NCBI GenBank assembly: GCA_937870795.1
Contig: CALMWS010000207.1
Span: 1-40,806 of the forward strand
Length of the DNA: 40,806 bases
Source of the DNA: an uncultured Bacteroidota bacterium
Lineage (GTDB): Bacteria; Bacteroidota; Bacteroidia; Chitinophagales; Saprospiraceae
Reading direction: 5' to 3'
Below, piece after piece: positions 1 to 7,729 of the stretch. A program made the position numbers and the translations under genes. The first letter of the stretch is position 1. The number at the start of each line of letters is the position of its first letter. Under the pieces are notes generated by a model that saw nothing but the letters and a program-made list of their open reading frames with translations, made no database searches and had not been told where the DNA came from.

Positions 1-820
1 TATATCCCAAATTATAATAAGCATTTGCATATTCAGGGTTTAGTTCAATGGCTTTCTCGTATGCCGTTATCGCCCTTTCATAGTCACCTCTATTAGTATG
101 GTTATTACCCAAATTATTATAAGCTTCCGCATATTCAGGGTTTAGTTCAATGGCTTTCTCGTATGCCGTTATCGCCTTTCCATAGTCACCTCTTTCAGAA
201 TAAGTATATCCCAAATTATAATAAGCATTTGCATATTCAGGGTTTAGTTCAATGGCTTTCTCGTATGCCGTTATCGCCTTTTCATAGTCGCCTCTTTCAC
301 CATAATTATATCCTAGATTGAAATAAGCTTCTGCATCTTCAGGGTTTAGTTCAATGGCTTTCTCGTATGCCGTTATCGCCTTTTCATAGTCGCCTCTTTC
401 AGAATAAATATATCCCAAATTATAATAAGCATTTGCATATTCAGGGTTTAGTTCAATGGCTTTCTCGTATGCCGTTATCGCCTTTTCATAGTCGCCTCTT
501 TCACCATAATTATATCCTAGATTGAAATAAGCTTCTGCATCTTCAGGGTTTAGTTCAATGGCTTTCTCGTATGCCGTTATCGCCTTTTCATAGTCGCCTC
601 TTTCACCATAATTATATCCTAGATTGAAATAAGCTTTTGCATCTTCAGGGTTTCGTTCAATGGCAATCTCGTATGCCGTTATCGCCCTTTCATAGTCGCC
701 TCTTCTAGTATGGGTAATACCCAAATTTTTATAAGCTCCTGCATCTTCAGGGTTTCGTTCAATGGCTTTCTCGTATGCCATTATTGCCTTTTCATAGTCG
801 CCTTTTTCGAAATATGAATT
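1..820 (-). repeat. 102-bp tandem repeats encoding TPR units
   Basis: About eight head-to-tail 102-bp units, each encoding one 34-residue TPR. The shared core ttcaatggctttctcgtatg recurs every 102 bases. Units at the left are nearly identical at DNA level and the rightmost units are more diverged. Two unit types partly alternate: EYANAYYNLGYIYSERGDYEKA and DAEAYFNLGYNYGERGDYEKA. Bases 197-400 and 401-604 form a 204-bp two-unit repeat differing at one position that I can see (204 versus 408). Confidence 0.92.
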
Positions 821-2227
821 TCCTTTTTCAACATCATCAACTATTTTTCTTTTCTTTCTTGGCAGTGTAGTTGATGTTTTATTTATACTGGATTCAGTAT
901 ATTTCGATATGAGTATACCCCGTAGTCTTTCGGGCTCTAACTTAGATACTTCTACGCTTAATCCCTCCTTATCAGCTAGATAAGATAACACAGGCAAGGC
1001 ATAATCATGATTTAAATCCAAACATCCCAATTCTTTTGCTTTTTCCTTTCGAGTATAAAAAGCATTTAAAAAGTCTACAAAAACACCTACAAACGAAAAA
1101 GGAACATCGGCATAAATTTGCCTTTTTTGATAATACAACACATACAGTCTGTCTCTTACATAAAAGTATTTGGTATTGCCTTGTGCTTGTTTGCTGCTGA
1201 CTACATAATAATTGTCAGTAAGCCAGGCAAAAGATCGGGCTATGTCTTTTTGCTCGAGTGCTGGTTCAAAGTATGCTGCCAGTGCACTTTGAGTCATGTT
1301 TTCACCCTTACGGATGAGCATATCAAAGAGGATTTTTGACTTAGCTGGTATGTCGTTGGTGATATCCTGATAATAGGTGGTGAGTTCGTCGATGATACCA
1401 TCCAGCAACTGTGCAGTCTCTAAAATGTTTTTTTCCAGAATTAGTTTGCTCAAAATGACTGCCAATCTTGGACTACCCCCGGTAAACTTTGAGATGGCTT
1501 TAATCTTATTTTTCGATTTTTTCAAATTTTCTAATTGGCCATCGTCATAATTGAATAAGTGAGCCAATTTGTCATAATAAGCTAAAAAATCATCAGTGGT
1601 CCATGGCTCTATATCCAACTTTTTAAATACATGAAACAATCGTTTGGAGTAGTCATTATCCAGATCAGGTCTCAGACTCGATCCAATGATGGTGATTTCG
1701 TTAAAATCAGAAAGAAATTCTCTTAATCTAGAGCTCTCAATTTTATCTAACTTTGGGATAAAAGTTTGCAGGTTTTCCTGAGTAACAAAGACATGGCTTA
1801 TTCCTGTTTCCTTTAAGTTGCTTATTGCCTCTTTCAATCTTTGTTTTGACTTTTGCCATTGAATATCAGATATGGTCCATTTTGGTGCTGTATCAATGAG
1901 TTTACCCCCCTCAATTAAGGTTGCAATAACATCCAGCAGATCTGCTGCAAAATTGATGTTTTCCTGTTCTTCCGGTAATTGGTAAAAAATACTAGCTCTA
2001 AAATCATCCGATTGGTCATGATGTATTTTGAGCAATTTCGTAAAAAATGATTTACCGATACCTCTTGGCCCATGAAGCACAAAGTGCTGATTACTTCCCT
2101 TTTTGAGACAGACCTTCATTTCAGACAATATAATGTCCAATAACTTTTCTCTGCCTGTGGCCAATGCAAGCACGTCTTCGCTTGACATTTCAAGGGGGTT
2201 GTATTTCTTTACGAGCACTGTTGTCAT
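1..2227 (-). CDS. STAND-like P-loop NTPase with winged helix and C-terminal TPR array (partial)
   Basis: The frame opens at ATG 2227 and runs off the left edge, giving 742 codons. Residues 1-320 form a P-loop NTPase with Walker A GPRGIGKS at 53-60. The Walker B strand reads HVFVTQENLQ near residues 144-153. It lacks the usual aspartate, but E151-N152 resembles the ENL variant of some STAND ATPases. A winged-helix-like segment follows (from about SKILFDMLIRKG). From about residue 466 to the edge there are eight or more 34-residue TPR units of the type GDYEKAITAYEKAIELNP. The start is one base after the stop of the next ATPase gene, so translation is probably coupled. TPRs usually bind protein partners, and STAND NTPases act as ligand-triggered switches. 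A sensing or defence role is inferred, not shown. The C-terminus is not visible. Confidence 0.85.
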   Translation of the reverse strand, partial: MTTVLVKKYNPLEMSSEDVLALATGREKLLDIILSEMKVCLKKGSNQHFVLHGPRGIGKSFFTKLLKIHHDQSDDFRASIFYQLPEEQENINFAADLLDVIATLIEGGKLIDTAPKWTISDIQWQKSKQRLKEAISNLKETGISHVFVTQENLQTFIPKLDKIESSRLREFLSDFNEITIIGSSLRPDLDNDYSKRLFHVFKKLDIEPWTTDDFLAYYDKLAHLFNYDDGQLENLKKSKNKIKAISKFTGGSPRLAVILSKLILEKNILETAQLLDGIIDELTTYYQDITNDIPAKSKILFDMLIRKGENMTQSALAAYFEPALEQKDIARSFAWLTDNYYVVSSKQAQGNTKYFYVRDRLYVLYYQKRQIYADVPFSFVGVFVDFLNAFYTRKEKAKELGCLDLNHDYALPVLSYLADKEGLSVEVSKLEPERLRGILISKYTESSINKTSTTLPRKKRKIVDDVEKGNSYFEKGDYEKAIMAYEKAIERNPEDAGAYKNLGITHTRRGDYERAITAYEIAIERNPEDAKAYFNLGYNYGERGDYEKAITAYEKAIELNPEDAEAYFNLGYNYGERGDYEKAITAYEKAIELNPEYANAYYNLGYIYSERGDYEKAITAYEKAIELNPEDAEAYFNLGYNYGERGDYEKAITAYEKAIELNPEYANAYYNLGYTYSERGDYGKAITAYEKAIELNPEYAEAYNNLGNNHTNRGDYERAITAYEKAIELNPEYANAYYNLGY

Positions 2228-2228
2228 A

Positions 2229-3395
2229 TTACATCATTTTTTTACGCCACCAATTGCGGACAATTTCGAAGGAGAAGTCAATTTGATTGTTTTCATCAAT
2301 AATGATAAACTCGTGATTGTCCAATATCAATAGCACACTATATGCATTTTCATCTTTGATGGCTTTTAAGAGCTCATTTTCCCTAAGTCGTGGATTTTTA
2401 TAGATATGAGACAATATATTTTTTGACAAGACAATATTTTCGGGTGCAAGGCTTGCGAATCTTTCATTAAACTGATACTCAAAGTCTTTTACAATATTGG
2501 GATAAACATATTTATCATATATAATTTTGATACCTTCGGTTTCACCGTTCCAATGGGTATTTATGCTGAAAACAAAATACCGCAAAAACTGGGGTATACA
2601 ATCCGGCATCAAACTGATGATTTCATCAATTTCTGCATCTTTCAATGGTAGATGCATTGTACTTAATTGCTTAATCAAAGTTTTTGCTTCTTCTTCGGTG
2701 AATTTTGGCAATGTCTGAGTCAGGACTCCACCCAATAGTTTTTGAGAGATACCCAAATCTTCAAGCTGGTTATGCAGATTTAAGGAGCCACAAATAGCCT
2801 GCGAAATACCAATATTTCTCCACGATCTCAAAGTGGTGAGTACTGCCTCAATCTCCAACTTTGTGCTTTCTTTATTGGCTTCTGCAATATTTTCAAATAA
2901 AAAGGGCAACTCATCCAAAACCATTATAATATGCTTGTTTTGCTCAACAAAAAACTGAGTTAGCAGTTCCTTCAGTGGATTTGTATAGGAAAGTGCAACA
3001 TTGCGCAGCTTAACAGATCCCAGATAAGGAAGATCAATCTCCTCAACATGGTCAGTGATGACATCGATCAATTTTTTTGGAATGCTTTGTGCCTTTTGCA
3101 TATAGTCTCGCATCTTGCTTCTCCAGGTGTGTGGCAAAGAGAGATATATGTTTTTGTAAAGATCATGAATGCTATCATATGTCTGGCAATTCAGGTCAAT
3201 GACAATTATTTCAGGGTTTTCAACACTTATCAATCTTACAATTTCAGCCAGCACTGAGCTTTTACCTGTTCTCCTGAGACCAAGCAATAAAAAACTGTTC
3301 TTTGAGACCAAAATTCCTTTGAGATGTTTTACAAAGTCTTCTCTTCCAAAAAAATCATCACCTGACACTGGTTGATTGCCAAAAATGTTGTCCAT
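2229..3395 (-). CDS. AAA/STAND-type ATPase with C-terminal winged helix
   Basis: A 388-residue protein resembling the archaeal-type ATPase family (ATPase_2/AAA). After a short lead with FFGRE comes Walker A GLRRTGKSS at 39-47 and Walker B IIMVLDELPF with D161/E162. A sensor-like strand AICGSLN follows, and the last 70 or so residues look like a winged helix. There is no obvious effector or sensor domain. The longest frame starts at TTG 3446 and another ATG is at 3407. I chose ATG 3395 because a -7 box (3454-3461) places the transcript start near 3446 and because 3396-3439 is a near-palindrome that would overlap the 3407 ATG. The next gene follows one base after the stop. The region is visibly more AT-rich than the neighbouring mnmE, which fits acquired DNA. 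Function unknown. Confidence 0.85.
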   Translation of the reverse strand: MDNIFGNQPVSGDDFFGREDFVKHLKGILVSKNSFLLLGLRRTGKSSVLAEIVRLISVENPEIIVIDLNCQTYDSIHDLYKNIYLSLPHTWRSKMRDYMQKAQSIPKKLIDVITDHVEEIDLPYLGSVKLRNVALSYTNPLKELLTQFFVEQNKHIIMVLDELPFLFENIAEANKESTKLEIEAVLTTLRSWRNIGISQAICGSLNLHNQLEDLGISQKLLGGVLTQTLPKFTEEEAKTLIKQLSTMHLPLKDAEIDEIISLMPDCIPQFLRYFVFSINTHWNGETEGIKIIYDKYVYPNIVKDFEYQFNERFASLAPENIVLSKNILSHIYKNPRLRENELLKAIKDENAYSVLLILDNHEFIIIDENNQIDFSFEIVRNWWRKKMM

Positions 3396-3439
3396 TTGAT
3401 TATGCATTTTTGTATATATACGCAAAAACGCATAATCAA
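3396..3439. promoter_or_regulatory. 44-bp near-palindrome in the leader of the ATPase operon
   Basis: The arms 3396-3412 and 3423-3439 match at 16 of 17 positions (TTGATTATGC[A/G]TTTTTG) around a 10-base spacer TATATATACG. The element lies between the predicted transcript start and ATG 3395. It could be an operator or a leader RNA hairpin. In minus-strand RNA the single mismatch becomes a G-U pair. Confidence 0.7.
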
Positions 3440-3472
3440 GTTTCAATAATACGCAAAATTAAATATACGCAA
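3418..3472 (-). promoter_or_regulatory. Three TTGCGTAT boxes and -7 element of the ATPase operon
   Basis: The minus strand carries TTGCGTAT at 3465-3472, 3449-3456 and 3418-3425, with start spacings of 16 and 31 bases. A perfect Bacteroidota -7 box TAATTTTG lies at 3461-3454, overlapping the middle box. No clear -33 TTTG is seen upstream. A repressor binding these boxes would cover the promoter. Confidence 0.5.
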
Positions 3473-3519
3473 TAACACATAATTGCTTAAATATTTATAA
3501 ATAACAGATATTCAGTTAT

Positions 3520-4905
3520 TTACTTTCCAATACAAAACCTCGAAAAAATCGAATCCAACAGATCCTCACTAGATATGCTGCCCGTGATCTCACCCAAATG
3601 ATGTAGCGCCTGCCGGATGTCCATGGCAATAAAATCGCCGGTCACGCGGGTATCCAGTCCCAGTAAGACCCGCTGCAGTGATTCATGACTCTTGTGCAGG
3701 GCGTCATAATGCCTGGCATTGGTGACCAGGGTGCGGTCCTGGATGGTGGCATCGCTTACCACCGCTTCGTACAGGCGTGTCTTGAGGTAATCGATGTTCA
3801 TCTTATGGAGGGCAGAGGTAGTGATGATGTGCGAATCGTTCACCCCATCTACATGGTATTGACTGGCATCTACGTATGGGCTGAGGTCCATCTTGTTGAG
3901 CAGAATAAAAAACTGCTCGGTGCCACTGAGGTATTTTTTGAGATCTTCAGCCAGATCGGCAGGACTGCTGGTGGTAACATCTACCACAAATAAAACGAGA
4001 TCGGCCCTGGATATTTTTTCCATCGACCTTTCAATGCCGATCTTTTCAATTTCATCCTGGGCATGTCGGATGCCGGCGGTATCGATAAAACGAAAGACCA
4101 GGCCGTTGATGTTCATGGTTTCTTCAATGGTATCGCGGGTGGTGCCCGGAATAGCCGATACGATGGCCCGCTCTTCGTTGAGCAGGGCATTGAGCAGGGT
4201 CGACTTACCGGCATTGGGCCTGCCTACGATGGCGGTTGCTACCCCGTTTTTCATCACATTGCCCAGGTAAAAAGACTGGATAAGATCCGCGATTACTTTC
4301 TGAATGTCTATTACCAGCGCACGCAGTTTTCCACGGTCGGCAAATTCCACATCTTCTTCCCCGAAGTCGAGCTCCAGTTCTATGAGGGCAGCAAAATCAA
4401 TCAACTCCTGTCGCAGGGTCGCTATGGTATGTGAAAATCCGCCCTTCATCTGCTTCATGGCCAACTCATGGCTCGCAGCAGAATCCGACGCAATCAAATC
4501 TGCCACCGCCTCCGCCTGACTGAGATCCAACTGACCATTCAGAAAAGCCCTTAGGGTAAATTCTCCTCTTGTAGCCGTCCTGGCTCCATGCCTCAAAAAC
4601 AACTGCATCACCTGCCCAAGTATGTACGACGAACCATGGCACGACAACTCCACTACATCTTCTTTTGTATAACTTTTGGGTGATATAAAAATACTGGCCA
4701 ATACCTCGTCCAGCACCCCACCCTTCTCATCTACGATCTTGCCCAGGTGTATGGTATGGCTCTCACATTGCTCCAGGTCCTTGCCTTTAAAAAACCGATT
4801 CACCAGTCCAATACACCCTTTCCCAGACAATCGGATCACGCCTATAGCCCCCACTCCCGGAGGAGTCGCCAATGCAATGATGATGTCGTTTTGCAAATGA
4901 TTCAT
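3520..4905 (-). CDS. mnmE: tRNA modification GTPase MnmE
   Basis: A 461-residue protein of normal family length. It has the N-terminal formyl-THF-binding domain, a helical domain, and an inserted G domain with G1 GRPNAGKS (228-235), G2 GTTRDT, G3 DTAGIR (275-280) and G4 NKMD. It ends in the diagnostic C-terminal FCIGK, whose cysteine is needed for wobble-uridine modification. With MnmG it forms the cmnm5U modification of tRNA in the cytoplasm. An in-frame ATG at 4929 would add eight residues, but it lies upstream of the -7 box TATCTTTG at 4917-4910, so 4905 is the better start. It is divergent from cutC across a repeat-filled gap. Confidence 0.97.
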   Translation of the reverse strand: MNHLQNDIIIALATPPGVGAIGVIRLSGKGCIGLVNRFFKGKDLEQCESHTIHLGKIVDEKGGVLDEVLASIFISPKSYTKEDVVELSCHGSSYILGQVMQLFLRHGARTATRGEFTLRAFLNGQLDLSQAEAVADLIASDSAASHELAMKQMKGGFSHTIATLRQELIDFAALIELELDFGEEDVEFADRGKLRALVIDIQKVIADLIQSFYLGNVMKNGVATAIVGRPNAGKSTLLNALLNEERAIVSAIPGTTRDTIEETMNINGLVFRFIDTAGIRHAQDEIEKIGIERSMEKISRADLVLFVVDVTTSSPADLAEDLKKYLSGTEQFFILLNKMDLSPYVDASQYHVDGVNDSHIITTSALHKMNIDYLKTRLYEAVVSDATIQDRTLVTNARHYDALHKSHESLQRVLLGLDTRVTGDFIAMDIRQALHHLGEITGSISSEDLLDSIFSRFCIGK

Positions 4906-4909
4906 GCCA

Positions 4910-4917
4910 CAAAGATA
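4910..4917 (-). promoter_or_regulatory. mnmE -7 promoter box
   Basis: TATCTTTG on the minus strand, a perfect TAnnTTTG, four bases before ATG 4905. A TTTTTTG run about 16 bases upstream could serve as the -33 element. The mRNA would have almost no leader. Confidence 0.65.
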
Positions 4918-4980
4918 CGCCTTCGACATTCAACAAAAAAGTTACCTGGGCGGGGTATCGGGGTAACCGGGTAGCGGGAT

Positions 4981-5027
4981 GACCGAACGATTGCTAAGAA
5001 GTAGCAAATTGATTGCCTCTGGCAATC
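4981..5027. repeat. Dispersed double-hairpin repeat, family A, copy 1
   Basis: Two adjacent perfect hairpins: TTGCTA-agaag-TAGCAA (4991-5007) and GATTGCC-tct-GGCAATC (5011-5027), three bases apart. The lead-in is CCGAACGA. The second copy at the right end of the window keeps both stems and the spacing but changes the loop bases. This looks like a REP-type palindromic element. The rest of the gap up to 5160 is low-complexity GGGTAACCGGGTA-like sequence without a gene. Confidence 0.75.
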
Positions 5028-5160
5028 AAAACAAAGGGAACCACGAGCTCCGCGAGTGGCGTCTACAAATCTAAATACGGTAGCGGGTTGACCAGAGATT
5101 GGAGCCTCGGTAGCCGGTCAGCGGTTGTCCGTTGCCGGTTACCCGGATACCTCCGATACC

Positions 5161-5288
5161 CCGATACCTCCGACACTCCGATCCCTACACTGGCTTTGCC
5201 AGCATAGGGACAGGTACCCCGATACCTCCGACACTCCGATCCCTACACTGGCTTTGCCAGCATAGGGACAGGTACCCCGATACCTCCG
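5161..5288. repeat. Dispersed hairpin repeat, family B: two 58-bp tandem units plus a partial unit
   Basis: Units start at 5161 and 5219 and are identical. A third begins at 5277 with only CCGATACCTCCG. Each unit carries a hairpin CCCTA-ca-CTGGC-ttt-GCCAG-ca-TAGGG (5183-5209 and 5241-5267). A related unit sits at 7667-7726. The array ends about 20 bases before the cutC start. Confidence 0.8.
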
Positions 5289-5310
5289 CTTTTTTTGCTA
5301 ATTTGCAGGC

Positions 5311-5934
5311 ATGTTGAAAAATGAAAATTACCGACTGGAGTGGTGTATAGATGATGCACTTACCTGTTTGCCAAATTTTCACTTGGTAGACCAGGTAGAA
5401 TGGTGTTCGAGATTGGATCTGGATGGACTTACACCTGATATAACACAGGCCAAAATAGTAAAACAACAAAGTACGGTACCTGTAAAAGTTATGCTGCGAT
5501 GCAGGGAAGGGGACTTTGTTTATACCAAAACTGAAGTAGATGACATGATCGAAACCGGACTCCAATTCAGGGAGCTGGGTTATGACCGCTTTGTGTTTGG
5601 AGCCATTTGCGGTGGCAGGCTGGATTTGGAAGCCATCAACAGGGTGGCAGCGGCGTTGGCCCCTGCATCAATTTGTGTGCACAAGGCCATCGATGTTTCA
5701 GCTGATATTTTATCTGACCTTGTACTTTTAGCAGAAATAGGCGGTATCAATGAAATCCTGAGCTCCGGAGGTGCTGCCACAGCCATGCAAGGGGCGGAAG
5801 TGTTAAAAGCAATGCATGATGCGGCTCCACCTGAGATCACCATCATTGGTGCCGGTAAAATAACGCGGCAAAATGTGAGCGATCACCACGCGGTGCTGGG
5901 CCTGCGTCTTTATCATGGAAAAAGAATGGTCTAA
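5311..5934 (+). CDS. cutC: CutC family protein (copper homeostasis)
   Basis: A 207-residue TIM-barrel protein. Family signatures are GGLTP-like DGLTPDITQ near residue 40, VPVKVMLRCREGDFVYT, the HKAIDVS strand and the EILSSGG strand. CutC is a cytoplasmic protein linked to copper tolerance in Escherichia coli, although its biochemical role is unsettled. It is shorter than typical CutC (about 240 residues): the region after the IIGAGKI strand is reduced to a short VLGLRLYHG tail. The start ATG follows TAATTTGC, an imperfect -7-like sequence one base short of the consensus. The malS-like gene follows 51 bases later on the same strand. Confidence 0.88.
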   Translation: MLKNENYRLEWCIDDALTCLPNFHLVDQVEWCSRLDLDGLTPDITQAKIVKQQSTVPVKVMLRCREGDFVYTKTEVDDMIETGLQFRELGYDRFVFGAICGGRLDLEAINRVAAALAPASICVHKAIDVSADILSDLVLLAEIGGINEILSSGGAATAMQGAEVLKAMHDAAPPEITIIGAGKITRQNVSDHHAVLGLRLYHGKRMV

Positions 5935-5985
5935 AACGGGCTTTTGGCATGAAATTCGTACCTGTTTCTTATTAAAACAAGATCG

Positions 5986-7626
5986 ATGTACAGAATTTGG
6001 GGGTTAATCGCCATTTTTTTGATAGTAGCAGGTTGTAAAACGGCTAAAATGCCGGGTAGTCAATTTTCGTCTAAAGGGTTTTCCTGGGACAATGCTACGG
6101 TGTATTTTATGCTCACCGACCGATTTTACAATGGCGACAAAAGCAATGATTTCCAACACCCTAAAGATGCACAACCCGCTCCGCTAAGGGGTTATATGGG
6201 TGGAGATGTGAAAGGCATTACCCAAAAAATAAAAGAAGGATATTTTGATTCATTAGGCGTAGACGTACTTTGGATGACCCCCCTTGTTGAAAACATCGAG
6301 GGCAGTGTAGATGAAGGCACGGGCAGATCGTATGGCTTCCACGGATATTGGACAAAAGACTGGACTGCCATCGACAAGCGGGTGGGTACTCCTTCAGAGG
6401 TAGCAGAAATGGTAAAAACGGCCCATGCCCACGGCATCCGTGTCATCATGGATGCAGTAATCAACCACACCGGACCTGTTACGCCAATGGATGTTAAATG
6501 GCCGGAAGAATGGGTAAAAACAGGGCCCCGTTGTGTGTACAAAGATTACGCTTCTACGGTCAACTGTACATTGGTAGACAACCTGCCAGATGTGAGAACC
6601 GAATCAACAAGTGAAGTCAACTTACCACCTTCATTAGTAGAAAAATGGAAAAAAGAGGGTAGATACGAGCAAGAAGTTAAGGAACTGGACGAATTTTTTA
6701 AGTCAACTGGTTATCCGCGTCGACCCTATTTTTACATCATCAAGTGGCTGACAGATCTCATCAAAGATTACGGCATCGATGGTTATCGGGTAGATACAGC
6801 CAAACACACCGAAGAGCAAGTATGGAACGACCTTTATAAGGAAGCAGCCAAAGCCTATGAAATATGGAAAAAAGCACATTCCAATGAATTAAAAGGTGCA
6901 ACCGATTTTTATATGGTCGGCGAGGTATACAATTATTACATAAACAACGGCAGAATCTATGATTTTGGCGATAAGCAGGTGGATTATTACAATTTTGGTT
7001 TTCACGCGCTGATCAACTTTGACTTCAAATCAGACGCCCACATGCCGTACGAAAAATTGTTTACGAAATACAACGTAGCATTGCACGGTCCTCTTCAAGG
7101 TAAGTCGGTGCTCAATTACATCAGCAGCCACGACGATGGCGGCCCCTTCGACAAAGAAAGAAAAATGGCCCTTGACGCGGGCACCAAACTACTGCTTACC
7201 CAGGGTGCTGCCCAAATTTACTACGGCGACGAAACCGCACGAACCCTCACCGCCAAAGCCGATGGCGACGCCACCCTTCGTTCTTTCATGAACTGGGATG
7301 AAATGAACCAGGCAGATAAAAAAGCCGTGCTTCAACACTGGCAAAAAATCGGTCAATTCAGAAAACGCCACCCCGCCATAGGAGCCGGCAGTCACAACAA
7401 AATATCTGACGTTCCCTACGTTTTCAGTCGCACCCTCAAAACCGACAACACAGAGGATGCAGTGGTCATTGCCCTCGATGTCACCAAAGACTATGGCATG
7501 GCCGATGTTTCCATTCTCACCACCAACGGTCGGGTCAGGGATGCCTACTCTGGCAAGATCCACAAAGCCATTGGCGGCAAAGTCAGGGTTGATAAAGGCA
7601 AGGTGTACTTGTTCGAAAAAATTTAG
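5986..7626 (+). CDS. malS: MalS-type alpha-amylase lipoprotein (GH13)
   Basis: A 546-residue glycoside hydrolase family 13 enzyme that cleaves alpha-1,4 glucans. The N-terminus is a lipoprotein signal with lipobox VAGC, so the enzyme is probably membrane-anchored in the periplasm or on the outer membrane. Conserved regions are DAVINHT (I), GYRVDTAKH with nucleophile D270 (II), MVGEVYN with acid/base E313 (III) and SSHDD with D383 (IV). The stretches LPDVRTEST, INFDF, QIYYGDETAR and HWQKIGQFRKRHPAIGAG closely follow E. coli MalS. It lacks the long N-terminal extension of MalS. It is convergent with tadA, with a family B hairpin between the two ends. Confidence 0.9.
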   Translation: MYRIWGLIAIFLIVAGCKTAKMPGSQFSSKGFSWDNATVYFMLTDRFYNGDKSNDFQHPKDAQPAPLRGYMGGDVKGITQKIKEGYFDSLGVDVLWMTPLVENIEGSVDEGTGRSYGFHGYWTKDWTAIDKRVGTPSEVAEMVKTAHAHGIRVIMDAVINHTGPVTPMDVKWPEEWVKTGPRCVYKDYASTVNCTLVDNLPDVRTESTSEVNLPPSLVEKWKKEGRYEQEVKELDEFFKSTGYPRRPYFYIIKWLTDLIKDYGIDGYRVDTAKHTEEQVWNDLYKEAAKAYEIWKKAHSNELKGATDFYMVGEVYNYYINNGRIYDFGDKQVDYYNFGFHALINFDFKSDAHMPYEKLFTKYNVALHGPLQGKSVLNYISSHDDGGPFDKERKMALDAGTKLLLTQGAAQIYYGDETARTLTAKADGDATLRSFMNWDEMNQADKKAVLQHWQKIGQFRKRHPAIGAGSHNKISDVPYVFSRTLKTDNTEDAVVIALDVTKDYGMADVSILTTNGRVRDAYSGKIHKAIGGKVRVDKGKVYLFEKI

Positions 7627-7666
7627 ACCGGCAACGGGGTAACCGGGTATCCGGGTATCCGGGTAT

Positions 7667-7726
7667 CCGATACCTCCGATCCCTACACCGGTGCCCGGCA
7701 TAGGGACAGGTGCTCCGATACCTCCG
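7667..7726. repeat. Family B hairpin repeat, diverged copy between convergent genes
   Basis: Flanked by CCGATACCTCCG at 7667-7678 and 7715-7726. The hairpin is CCCTA-ca-CCGG-tgc-CCGG-ca-TAGGG (7681-7705). The inner stem differs from copies 1 and 2 on both sides yet stays paired, which is a compensatory change. Three CCGGGTAT octamers precede it (7643-7666 region). It may act as a bidirectional terminator. Confidence 0.75.
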
Positions 7727-7729
7727 TAA

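Noticed and set aside
1..820. Regular 102-bp repeats considered as a CRISPR or satellite array
   Set aside because: The repeats are continuous, in frame and translate into TPR motifs, with no separate spacers.
3395..3446. TTG 3446 as the start of the ATPase gene
   Set aside because: It coincides with the predicted transcript start and would put the palindrome inside the coding region. ATG 3395 fits better, though this remains a judgement.
3685..4519. Plus-strand open frames opposite mnmE
   Set aside because: They are antisense shadows of a highly conserved gene and show no family features.
5161..5288. 58-bp tandem repeat considered as a short CRISPR array
   Set aside because: The whole unit including any would-be spacer is identical, and no cas genes are nearby.
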